Shown: positions 1-6,574, counted from the stretch's first letter. The stretch is 8,511 nt of DNA from Candidatus Saccharimonadota bacterium (GCA_016880595.1 JAEHDC010000055.1:1-8511), one strand, 5' to 3'. A program made the numbers and translations. Notes: generated by a model not told the origin, from the letters alone.

Positions 1-1
1 G

Positions 2-124
2 GCTTACGCCGCTAGGTTTGAAGATAATATTAAAAATTTAAAAAATAAAACTAAGATTAAAGAATTCACTCAACAGATTACAACAGGGGTGCGAGACAGG
101 GTGTTGCGGGAAGTGGGAGCTTGA
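2..124 (+). CDS. C-terminal end of an unidentified protein (5' partial)
   Basis: The frame starting at base 2 is open from the window edge to the TGA at 122-124, giving the last 40 residues of a protein that begins outside the window. The other two plus frames close early (TAG at 13-15 in frame 1, TAA at 48-50 in frame 3). The tail is basic and hydrophilic, with a lysine/asparagine-rich stretch (DNIKNLKNKTKIKEF) and the end RDRVLREVGA; it looks helical and has no membrane segment or metal-binding motif. The family is not recognisable from this fragment. No clear terminator follows; only a short hairpin without a T-run lies at 144-158. Confidence 0.6.
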   Translation, partial: AYAARFEDNIKNLKNKTKIKEFTQQITTGVRDRVLREVGA

Positions 125-173
125 CAGTTTTTGCCCAAATTATAAGGTGCGGCGCCTTGATTCCGTCAATGTG

Positions 174-202
174 TTGACATATACATCAGCATCTGGTAAT
201 AT
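174..202 (+). promoter_or_regulatory. Sigma-70-type promoter of tRNA-fMet
   Basis: A perfect -35 hexamer TTGACA (174-179) is followed after exactly 17 bases by TAATAT (197-202). A TG precedes the -10 by one base (194-195), making an extended -10 element. The predicted start is near 209, about 15 bases before the mature tRNA 5' end at 225. It is the best promoter in the window, as expected for a stable RNA. Confidence 0.85.
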
Positions 203-224
203 TTAACAAGTGTAAAAGCTTCGC

Positions 225-299
225 CGCGGGGTGGAGCAGAGGCAGCTCGCTTGGCTCATAACCAAGAGGTCAGAGGTTCGAGTCCTTTCCCCGCTACCA
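225..299 (+). tRNA. Initiator tRNA-fMet (anticodon CAT), CCA encoded
   Basis: A complete 75-base cloverleaf. The acceptor stem is CGCGGGG/CCCCGCT, with the first pair a C-U mismatch (225 x 295); an unpaired 1-72 position is the hallmark of bacterial initiator tRNA. The D stem GAGC/GCTC carries the A11-U24 pair also typical of initiators. The anticodon loop is CTCATAA with CAT at 257-259. The T arm is AGAGG-TTCGAGT-CCTTT with one G-U pair. The discriminator is A296 and CCA is genomically encoded (297-299). One oddity is the anticodon stem, CTTGG/CCAAG: only two of the three conserved G-C pairs next to the loop are present, the third being U29-A41. Confidence 0.95.
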
Positions 300-307
300 G
301 GAAAAGT

Positions 308-334
308 CCCCAGTTGTAATGACTGGGGGTTTTT
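308..334 (+). terminator. Rho-independent terminator after tRNA-fMet, probably bidirectional
   Basis: The stem CCCCAGT (308-314) pairs with ACTGGGG (322-328) around a 7-base loop and is followed by G and five T residues. On the minus strand the same hairpin lies about 15 bases beyond the stop of the TfoX-domain gene and is followed by ACTTTTCC. It can therefore end both converging units. Confidence 0.85.
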
Positions 335-344
335 CTTGCTATCT

Positions 345-605
345 TTACTCGCTATAATCTGCAAATCGCGATTTTGCCCTGGCTTTTGCGCTGCTAGCGA
401 TGATTTCCCAATCCATATCTTGCTCGGCACCAAGCAGTCGGTATCGTAAGTTGTCATCTGTTGGATGGCCGGCATCTAGCAGCAAAAGATACGTCTTTTC
501 TGCTCCGATTTTTAGGAATTGCCGCTTGTTATCTATGCCAATCTTGTTAAGCAACTGCTCGATTTCTGGCGTGACATTGCGTAGGTTGTAGCTATTTTGT
601 GTCAT
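345..605 (-). CDS. Small TfoX C-terminal-domain protein
   Basis: An 86-residue protein made almost entirely of a TfoX/Sxy C-terminal domain (residues 8-70). The helix-hairpin-helix-like opening LRNVTPEIEQLLNKIGI is followed by the family-typical block FLKIGAEKTYLLLLDAGHP and then the LRYRLLGAEQDMDW helix. Known TfoX proteins carry an N-terminal domain before this one and promote competence gene expression in some Proteobacteria; stand-alone C-terminal domains occur widely without known function. No N-terminal TfoX domain is present, so a competence role should not be assumed. The tail (SAKARAKSRF) is basic and could touch nucleic acid. It starts 17 bases after the stop of the flavoprotein gene and is the last gene of the five-gene unit. 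The ribosome site is weak (AAGATAG-like). Confidence 0.75.
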   Translation of the reverse strand: MTQNSYNLRNVTPEIEQLLNKIGIDNKRQFLKIGAEKTYLLLLDAGHPTDDNLRYRLLGAEQDMDWEIIASSAKARAKSRFADYSE

Positions 606-622
606 ATTACTATCTTACAATG

Positions 623-1993
623 TTAACGGATTTTGTTACATGCCACTCTCACCGCTTCGCTCCAAGATGGGAAAGCGTGCAGAGTATTGGCGACTTCTTG
701 TGCTGTTATGCCATATTGAATGGCCAACGTCAATTCCTGGAGCATTTCTCCGGCGTGTGGCGAAACAATGCTGGCGCCGATTATCGCGCCATCCGGCTCT
801 GTGATTACCTTAACAAAACCCACGTCAGAGTTGCTGGTGTTGGCGCGGCCAATTATGGATATTGGCGCCAGGGCTTTTTTGTATTTAAGGTCGCGTTTGA
901 TGCACTCGTCTTCGTTCAGGCCAACCGATGCCACCTCTGGACTGACAAAAATGCAGTGCGGCACTGCGCGGTAATCCATAGCAATTTTTTGCTTGTGCCA
1001 CATGTTGTGTGCCGCCACTCGCCCCTGGTAAATTGCAGTGTGCACGTACAAATAAGGTCCGGTAACGTCGCCAGCAGCATAGATGTTTTTGGCTGAAGTT
1101 TGCATAAATTCGTTAACCGCAATGCTTTTTGGAGTGTATTCAACATTGGCGTTCTCTAGGCCGATGTCAACATTGGCCAGCTTTCCAGATGTAATGAGAA
1201 TTTCGTCAACCTTAATTGACTTCATGTCATGGCCTTGCTGGTAATGTACGCGCTTGGCTAATCCGTCTTTTTCCGCCCAAATAACCTTGGAGTTTGTAAG
1301 AATGTTTACGTTGCGACGTTGCTCTAGTTGCTGCTTTATGACTTCGCTAACCTCTTCATCTTCTTTGGCTAGAATTCTTGAAGTGACATCAATGAGATGA
1401 ACTTTGGTGCCGAATGTGCCAAAAAGCTCGGCAAACTCGCAGCCAACCGCACCAGCGCCAATAATTGCCAGTGATTTTGGTGGGCGAGTGAGATTGACAG
1501 CTTCTTTAAAGGTGATGTAGCCAATTTTATCTACGTTGTCTATGGTTGGCACGAAATCATGCGAACCGGTAGCTATTAAAAAGTTTTCGGCGCTCAAGTG
1601 GTGGCGGTTTACGGTAATCTCGTGCGGCGAAATAAAGTGCGCGCGTCCCATAATTACGGTTATGCCGTCGGTTTCAAAGTTGTGTTTGCCCTGCCACGTG
1701 CCGGTGCGATGAACAGCCAAATCTTTCCAGGCTTTGATTGATGGATAATTGTAGCTCAGCGTGCTACCTCTGATACCAAGCGCTTGGCCGTTTTTTGCCT
1801 GATCATAAATTTTGGCAGCATGTAGCAATGCTTTTACTGGTACGCAGGCCCAGTTTGGCCCTTCGCCACCAATTTCTGTGGCCTCAATAACCGCCACGCG
1901 TTTGCCCATGGCCGCGCTCATGTGAGCGGCAACGCTACCACCGCCACCGCTGCCAATAACTATAAGATCGTAGTCGTATTTGTTTTTTGCCAT
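623..1993 (-). CDS. Class-I pyridine nucleotide-disulfide oxidoreductase homologue with only one active-site Cys
   Basis: The 456 residues match the length and layout of dihydrolipoamide dehydrogenase/mercuric reductase-type flavoproteins. The FAD-binding Rossmann motif is at 11-20 (IVIGSGGGGS), the active-site segment at 41-58, ATGS at 141-144, the NAD(P) Rossmann motif GAGAVG at 179-184, the second FAD motif YAAGDV at 305-310 and the dimerisation domain from about 341. Asp202 after the second Rossmann strand favours NAD(H). The C-terminal His-Glu dyad (HAFPSWSE, His439 and Glu446) is intact. The redox motif is not: the usual GG-x-C-x-N-x-x-C reads GGEGPNWAC, so Cys45 is Gly (codon 1859-1861) while Cys50 (1844-1846) remains. 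A normal dithiol/disulfide cycle is therefore not possible at this site; diaphorase, oxidase or single-thiol chemistry are inferences. AAAGGA lies about 7 bases before ATG, and the preceding gene's stop is 9 bases upstream. Confidence 0.9.
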   Translation of the reverse strand: MAKNKYDYDLIVIGSGGGGSVAAHMSAAMGKRVAVIEATEIGGEGPNWACVPVKALLHAAKIYDQAKNGQALGIRGSTLSYNYPSIKAWKDLAVHRTGTWQGKHNFETDGITVIMGRAHFISPHEITVNRHHLSAENFLIATGSHDFVPTIDNVDKIGYITFKEAVNLTRPPKSLAIIGAGAVGCEFAELFGTFGTKVHLIDVTSRILAKEDEEVSEVIKQQLEQRRNVNILTNSKVIWAEKDGLAKRVHYQQGHDMKSIKVDEILITSGKLANVDIGLENANVEYTPKSIAVNEFMQTSAKNIYAAGDVTGPYLYVHTAIYQGRVAAHNMWHKQKIAMDYRAVPHCIFVSPEVASVGLNEDECIKRDLKYKKALAPISIIGRANTSNSDVGFVKVITEPDGAIIGASIVSPHAGEMLQELTLAIQYGITAQEVANTLHAFPSWSEAVRVACNKIR

Positions 1994-2002
1994 ATGTTTC
2001 CT

Positions 2003-2302
2003 TTATCCTATTAAGCGATGTCGCGAGTACATATACGCGGCGTCTGGGTTATATACTTTTAAGAATTCAGCGGTTTTGCGGCGAATATCATGTGAGGTCA
2101 CTTCTTGTTTGTCGGCCAGCCACGGTTCAATAAACTTGCACATGTGCGCGGCAGTCAGTTCCGCCTCGCCAACTGGGGTGCGGACACACAGGCAGGCAGC
2201 GTAAATGCTGGCGTAGAGCTTGCGTTCGTCGTAAGGCTCGGTGTAATTTGGCGTGCGTTTTACGATAAATGTGGTATGGTTAGCCAAGGTTGATAACTCC
2301 AT
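2003..2302 (-). CDS. Stand-alone ATP-cone domain protein
   Basis: A 99-residue protein (from ATG at 2300-2302) that is almost wholly an ATP-cone domain, residues 13-95. It opens with FIVKR, continues with EPYDERKLYASI (compare the family pattern EPFdreKLrrSI), and ends with VTSHDIRRKTAEFLKVYNP and AYMYSRHRL. ATP cones bind ATP/dATP and act as allosteric sensors in ribonucleotide reductase and in NrdR. The N-terminal zinc ribbon that lets NrdR bind DNA is missing, and no reductase is nearby, so this is not a full NrdR. The likely role, by inference, is a nucleotide-responsive partner of a neighbour. The ATG start overlaps the upstream gene by 23 bases; a TTG five codons later, preceded by GGAG at good spacing, is an alternative start. 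A longer TTG start at 2308 is less likely. Confidence 0.8.
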   Translation of the reverse strand: MELSTLANHTTFIVKRTPNYTEPYDERKLYASIYAACLCVRTPVGEAELTAAHMCKFIEPWLADKQEVTSHDIRRKTAEFLKVYNPDAAYMYSRHRLIG

Positions 2303-2984
2303 TTGCAATTAAGATCAAAATCCAGCCAACCACGACAATTAACAGGCCAGAAATTATGCGCAGGATGTTTTTGCTTTCGTCCGTCCACTTTTGGACAATA
2401 CTGATCTTTGTGCCAAAGGCCACCAAAAAAGCAATAAATAACAGAGGCAGGATTACAATTAAGTTATATAGTAGTAAAAGCCACAAAGTTGTGTTACTGT
2501 AGTCTGATGACAGCGCGCCGAGCACGGCAAAATACGGCATGCCGGTGCAAATTAGCTCGACCAAAGCCAGATAGAGTCCAAGCAAGGCAATGCCAAAGAA
2601 GTTGTTGCTGTGGCTAGACAATTTTTCGATAGTTTTTGCAAATTGTAGCGGAAATTGCGCTGTTGGCTCTTTGTGGCGCCAGAAAAAATCTTTAATTAAG
2701 ATTACTCCGGCGATAACCGCTGCCAAGCCAATGCCAACTAGAACTATTTGTTTGATCATAATTGGCATAGCTAAGATGAGCCTTGACAATCCTAAGCCAG
2801 CAATTAGGTACGTAGCAAAGAAGGCTAGAACAAAAGTGAGCACCAGCCAAAATACTCGCGCCAGCGGCGTGCGATGACCAAGCATTTTGGCAATAACATA
2901 AAGCAAAACTTCAATTGCGTAGGGGTTAATGGCGTCAATTGCCGCTGCAGTTATTAGCAGTCCGAGTGTTGGCGCGTCTATCAT
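2280..2984 (-). CDS. Six-helix DsbD/CcdA-like membrane protein with one of its two Cys lost
   Basis: A 234-residue integral membrane protein with about six helices (roughly 6-30, 44-66, 69-98, 130-157, 167-191, 208-230). The sequence follows the short CcdA/DsbD transmembrane family seen in archaea and candidate phyla: DAINP in helix 1, IKDFFW after helix 3, CTGMPYFAVL in helix 4, YNLIVILPL in helix 5 and a C-terminal ISGLL helix. Such proteins carry reducing equivalents across the membrane through one Cys in helix 1 (NPC) and one in helix 4. Here helix 1 reads INPY: Tyr22 (TAC, 2919-2921) replaces Cys, while Cys146 (2547-2549) remains. The start was chosen at 2984 because its ATG overlaps the upstream stop as ATGA, with AGGAG 10 bases upstream; starting at 3008 would add eight residues, four of them arginines. 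Membrane topology is expected, the transfer function uncertain. Confidence 0.8.
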   Translation of the reverse strand: MIDAPTLGLLITAAAIDAINPYAIEVLLYVIAKMLGHRTPLARVFWLVLTFVLAFFATYLIAGLGLSRLILAMPIMIKQIVLVGIGLAAVIAGVILIKDFFWRHKEPTAQFPLQFAKTIEKLSSHSNNFFGIALLGLYLALVELICTGMPYFAVLGALSSDYSNTTLWLLLLYNLIVILPLLFIAFLVAFGTKISIVQKWTDESKNILRIISGLLIVVVGWILILIANGVINLG

Positions 2985-3772
2985 AGCGTTTCGTCTCCTA
3001 GATCGCATGTTTTTGTAGTCTTGTCTTTATGCTCGGAAAACTCTATGATAATGCAATCGCTGGTATCTTCTGTTGTGGCGTGAGTTGGCTCGTAGCTGGC
3101 AATGTCGGCAATTTTGGTTTGTTCATATGCTTTATTTGCTGGATTATAGCGATAAACAAAAGCTTGAACCTCGGCAATATTGTTGCCGCAGGTATCTCCA
3201 GATGCAAAAGAAGCAATCTTTCCGGCATTATTTGTTTGAATGTAAGCTAGCGCTTCCTGCGATGAAGGCGCGTTGCCAACAAAGTAATTTGTATCGTTTA
3301 GCGGCACTGCAAGAGTGTTATTGTCAATTTTTCCGCCAATTACCGACATGAACTTACCTAAACTAAAATCGTACGGCAAGGTCATTGCCATGCCGTTAAG
3401 ATGGATTTTGTTGTCGTTGTGTTCATGCAGGCTGGCTGTGCCAACCTTATTGCTAAAAAACTCTTCTGGGTCGCGAATTTCCAACTGGTTGCCGCACGCC
3501 CAAATTTGGAATCTTGCCTGCCAATTAACCAAACCGCCGGTATCGGATTTGGCCGCCAAATAAACAGAGGCGCAGGTTATTGTTGTGGTTGTTGCCAAAA
3601 CTACAGCTACAATTGCTGAGAATATTGCAATTCTTGTTTTTTCTGCGCGTTTGTAAAAAATTAACGCCATAGCAATCAAGAGCACTAAGATTCCAGTGCC
3701 AACAACAGTTGTAGTTACAGATAGACTGCTGACTGTTGCCTCCGGGTTTAACATGCCAAAAAGTGTGCTCAT
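2981..3772 (-). CDS. Membrane-anchored extracytoplasmic protein with a His/Cys-bearing domain
   Basis: A 263-residue protein with two N-terminal helices (about 17-40 and 48-73) joined by a basic loop KRAEKTR. By the positive-inside rule this places the rest (about 75-263) outside the membrane. The outer part contains WQARFQIWACG (85-94) and LHEHNDNKIHLNG (115-127, His116, His118, His124). This resembles a small extracytoplasmic domain of archaea and candidate phyla often seen near thioredoxin-like or DsbA/VKOR proteins; that link is recalled, not proved here. Four outside cysteines (93, 195, 240, 256) could form two disulfides. It is the first gene of the minus-strand operon and is coupled by ATGA to the CcdA-like gene, which suggests it is that protein's outside partner. 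ATG at 3772 is preferred: upstream extension to 3880 would run through the promoter region and into the divergent ATPase gene. Confidence 0.75.
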   Translation of the reverse strand: MSTLFGMLNPEATVSSLSVTTTVVGTGILVLLIAMALIFYKRAEKTRIAIFSAIVAVVLATTTTITCASVYLAAKSDTGGLVNWQARFQIWACGNQLEIRDPEEFFSNKVGTASLHEHNDNKIHLNGMAMTLPYDFSLGKFMSVIGGKIDNNTLAVPLNDTNYFVGNAPSSQEALAYIQTNNAGKIASFASGDTCGNNIAEVQAFVYRYNPANKAYEQTKIADIASYEPTHATTEDTSDCIIIEFSEHKDKTTKTCDLGDETL

Positions 3773-3791
3773 AGAAAAATAATTTGTGTTT

Positions 3792-3818
3792 TTGTATCGC
3801 TTACGCTTACTATAGAAT
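3792..3818 (+). promoter_or_regulatory. Weak candidate promoter of the Ca2+ ATPase
   Basis: TTGTAT (3792-3797) and TAGAAT (3813-3818) are separated by 15 bases, slightly short; TATAGA (3811-3816) overlaps the same -10 region. A tandem hexamer repeat GCTTAC-GCTTAC lies between them (3799-3810). The AT-rich -10 region is shared with the opposing promoter. No good ribosome-binding site precedes the ATG at 3839. Confidence 0.35.
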
Positions 3819-3845
3819 ATAACACGTAATAACAGAGTATGCCAA
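3816..3845 (-). promoter_or_regulatory. Candidate promoter of the five-gene minus-strand operon
   Basis: On the minus strand TTGGCA (3845-3840, five of six matches to TTGACA) is followed after 18 bases by TATATT (3821-3816). The predicted start near 3809 would leave a leader of about 35 bases before the ATG at 3772. The -35 lies inside the first codons of the divergent ATPase gene, so the two units share control DNA. Confidence 0.5.
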
Positions 3846-6541
3846 AAAATAACACAATTTATACACAGACATCCGAGCAAGTTGCCAAATCTTTAGAGGT
3901 AGACGTTGCTAGTGGCTTGAGTGTCGCGCAAGTTAGTCATCGTCAAAAACAATTTGGCCTTAACGAATTACCAGCGGGTCGTAAAGTATCAGTTCTTGGG
4001 TTGATCCTGAGTCAATTTAAAGATTTATTGATTATCATTTTGTTAGTTGCAGCTACGGTTTCACTTGGCCTGGATATTTATGAAGGTAGCGGCTTACCAA
4101 CAGAGGCGTTGCTGATTTATGCTGTGGTAATTGCAATAGCTATTGTTGGTTTTAGCAATGAGTACAAAGCAGAAAAAACTGTGGAGGCGCTCAAAAAATT
4201 AATCTCGTTAAGCTGCCGTGTACGACGTGACAACGAGGTTTTGGAGATCAACACCAATCAATTAGTGCCAGGTGACATCATACTTTTAGAAGAAGGCAAA
4301 AAGATTCCGGCCGACGTCCGCATAATCCAAGCTAATCAGTTACAGACCAACGAAGCCAGCCTAACTGGCGAATCCATGCCAGTGCGCAAAACCGCCGAAT
4401 GCCTCTCTGGCGAGCTGGCTTTGGCTGACCAAAAAAACATGCTCTTTTCTGGCACACTAGTCACCACCGGCACAGCCGAAGGCATTGTTATTGCAACCGG
4501 AAGTTCTAGCGAAATTGGCCAAATAGCCAGCATGGTTAGCGAGGTTGATGATGAAATTACACCTATGCAACACAGACTCAACAGTCTTGGCAAAAAAATA
4601 AGCTGGGTGGTCTTGGGTATTTGCGTAGTTGTCTTTGCAGCTATCTTGACATTTGACGGAGAGATTCAGCAGGCAACAATGGCTGATAGATTGATCTTTG
4701 CGTTTACCGCGGCAATTGCCCTGGCTGTAGCGGCAATTCCGGAAGGCTTGGCGTTTGTGGTCAAGATAAGTTTGGCTTTGGGTGCGCGCCGAATGGCTGC
4801 CAAGAATGCTTTAGTAAAACGTTTAGCGGCAGTAGAATCGCTTGGCTCAACAGATGTAATTTGTTGCGATAAAACCGGGACGCTTACCAAAGGCGAGATG
4901 ACCGTGCGCAAATTGTTTGTGGATGACAAGATGTATGAACTGAGCGGTTCCGGCTACGAAATAAAAGGCGATTTGACCAGCGGCGGCCAGCCAGCTAAGC
5001 CGGATGAGCTTTTGCAACAGCTTTGCAAAATTGGTGTCCTGTGTAATAATGCTCATTTGCGCAACAATGAAGTCTTAGGTGATCCAACAGAGGGAAGCTT
5101 GTTGGTGGCAGCTTCTAAAATTGGTCTTGATCGGGAAGCGTTTTTGCGACAAAATCCCAAAATTGACGAAGTGCCGTTTAGTTCGGATCGTAAAATGATG
5201 AGCACCCTGCACCAAACTGCCGATGGTTTTTTGAGTGCCGTTAAAGGCGGGCCGTCGGTTATTTTATCTCATTGCACGCACGAGGTTAAAAATGGCAAAG
5301 TTGTTTTGTTAACAGATGCTCGCAAAAAGCAGTTTAGCGCTCAAGCCAAAGCTCTGGCGTCTGATGAGGCGCTGCGGGTCTTGGCATTTGCCTACAGAGA
5401 ATACGATAAAAGGCCAAGTGCCGAACAGATGGAAGATAAGCTGATTTTTGCGGGAGTCCAGGCGCTGATGGATCCGCCGAGAATAGAGGTAAAAGGCGTT
5501 ATCGAAAAGATTCAAACTGATGCTGGCATGCGCGTAGTTATGATTACTGGCGATAGCCGCGAAACTGCCAGCGCAGTAGCTAAAGAGCTTGGCATAATTG
5601 GAGAAGCTATCACTGGTATTGAGCTTGATGAGCTTAACCAGGCTGAGTTCGAAAAGCGCGTAGAGAAAATTGCAGTTTATGCCAGAGTGAATCCGTCACA
5701 TAAATTACGTATTGTAAAGGCTTTACAGCATCACGGCCACCAGGTGGCGATGACAGGTGACGGCGTTAACGACGCGCCAGCAATTAAGGCTGCTGATATT
5801 GGTGTTGCCATGGGTATAACAGGGACGGACGCAGCAAAAGAGGCTAGCGATATGATTCTTTTGGATGATCAGTTTATCACAATAATTAATGCCATCGAAG
5901 AAGGCCGCGGCATCTTTGACAATGTGCGCAAGTTTGTGAACTTCCTGCTTTCCAGCAACATTGCCGAAGTCTTAACTGTATTGATGGGCGTGTTGTTTTA
6001 CCACAATTTGCTTGTCACGGCAGCACAATTATTGTTTATTAACATTGCCTCGGACGGTTTGCCGGCCGTTGCTTTGGGCTCGGATCCGGTATCAAAAGAA
6101 GTCATGAAATTCAAGCCGCGCTATTATCAGCAAGAGATTATCAACATGCGCATTTGGCTGGAGATTTTCATCTTCGGCATTCTACTGTCTAGCTTACTGC
6201 TTTTGCAGTATGCTGTTGTGCTGCCAGCAGAAGGTGCAACTGCCGCTACCTCTGTAATTTTTATGGCCATGGTGATTTATGAATTTGTTCGTCTAATAGA
6301 TATCCGCAGCGATTTCCATATGAAGCTGTTTAGCAATAAACTCTTGGTAGTTAGCCTGGCGTTTTCGCTAGCCATCCAGGTGGTTATAGTTTATGTGCCA
6401 GTTTTGGCGGACGTCTTTGGCGTTGTTGCAATTAGCGCTTACAACTGGGCGCTCATCCTAATTGGTGCGGCACTTTTGTTTGGAGTTATGAAGTTAGTTG
6501 ACTCATTTTTGGATAGATTTGGGCTAGGGTACAAGAGTTGA
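3839..6541 (+). CDS. P2A-type calcium-transporting ATPase
   Basis: The 900 residues are typical of SERCA-like P-type ATPases, which couple ATP hydrolysis to Ca2+ transport across the cytoplasmic membrane. In order: N-terminal cation-ATPase region (about 1-55), helices 1-2, actuator motif TGES (176-179), helix-4 PEGL (301-304), phosphorylation site DKTGT (Asp344), nucleotide-domain KGGP (469-472), DPPR (545-548), TGD (570-572), hinge motif TGDGVNDAP (639-647), and six C-terminal helices. Positions matching the SERCA calcium ligands are all filled: Glu302 (E309), Asn707 (N768), Glu710 (E771), Asn735 (N796), Ser738 (T799), Asp739 (D800) and Glu815 (E908). This supports two Ca2+ sites and argues against Na+/K+ or H+ pumps. 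The helix-4 motif continues PEGLAFVV rather than the usual PEGLPAVV. No terminator separates it from the downstream tRNA. Confidence 0.95.
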   Translation: MPKNNTIYTQTSEQVAKSLEVDVASGLSVAQVSHRQKQFGLNELPAGRKVSVLGLILSQFKDLLIIILLVAATVSLGLDIYEGSGLPTEALLIYAVVIAIAIVGFSNEYKAEKTVEALKKLISLSCRVRRDNEVLEINTNQLVPGDIILLEEGKKIPADVRIIQANQLQTNEASLTGESMPVRKTAECLSGELALADQKNMLFSGTLVTTGTAEGIVIATGSSSEIGQIASMVSEVDDEITPMQHRLNSLGKKISWVVLGICVVVFAAILTFDGEIQQATMADRLIFAFTAAIALAVAAIPEGLAFVVKISLALGARRMAAKNALVKRLAAVESLGSTDVICCDKTGTLTKGEMTVRKLFVDDKMYELSGSGYEIKGDLTSGGQPAKPDELLQQLCKIGVLCNNAHLRNNEVLGDPTEGSLLVAASKIGLDREAFLRQNPKIDEVPFSSDRKMMSTLHQTADGFLSAVKGGPSVILSHCTHEVKNGKVVLLTDARKKQFSAQAKALASDEALRVLAFAYREYDKRPSAEQMEDKLIFAGVQALMDPPRIEVKGVIEKIQTDAGMRVVMITGDSRETASAVAKELGIIGEAITGIELDELNQAEFEKRVEKIAVYARVNPSHKLRIVKALQHHGHQVAMTGDGVNDAPAIKAADIGVAMGITGTDAAKEASDMILLDDQFITIINAIEEGRGIFDNVRKFVNFLLSSNIAEVLTVLMGVLFYHNLLVTAAQLLFINIASDGLPAVALGSDPVSKEVMKFKPRYYQQEIINMRIWLEIFIFGILLSSLLLLQYAVVLPAEGATAATSVIFMAMVIYEFVRLIDIRSDFHMKLFSNKLLVVSLAFSLAIQVVIVYVPVLADVFGVVAISAYNWALILIGAALLFGVMKLVDSFLDRFGLGYKS

Positions 6542-6574
6542 TGGTTGTTAGCTCTGGTAAAATTTGTTTTTTTT

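Noticed and set aside
144..158. Hairpin AAGGTG/CGCCTT after the first partial gene as a terminator
   Set aside because: Six pairs with a three-base loop and no following T-run; at best a weak structure.
599..1096. 165-codon plus-strand open frame opposite the flavoprotein gene
   Set aside because: It lies within a clearly conserved minus-strand gene, and its translation is Cys/His/Arg-rich with no family features; a shadow frame.
2003..2302. Calling the ATP-cone protein NrdR
   Set aside because: NrdR needs an N-terminal zinc ribbon with paired CxxC motifs; this protein starts directly with the cone and has no such motif.
2985..3008. Longer start of the CcdA-like protein at 3008
   Set aside because: It would add MRSRRRNA and overlap the upstream gene by 28 bases, whereas ATG at 2984 makes an ATGA junction with AGGAG at usable spacing.
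3773..3880. Longer start of the membrane-anchored protein at 3880
   Set aside because: The extra 36 residues are Cys-rich and basic, run through the promoter region and overlap the first codons of the divergent ATPase.
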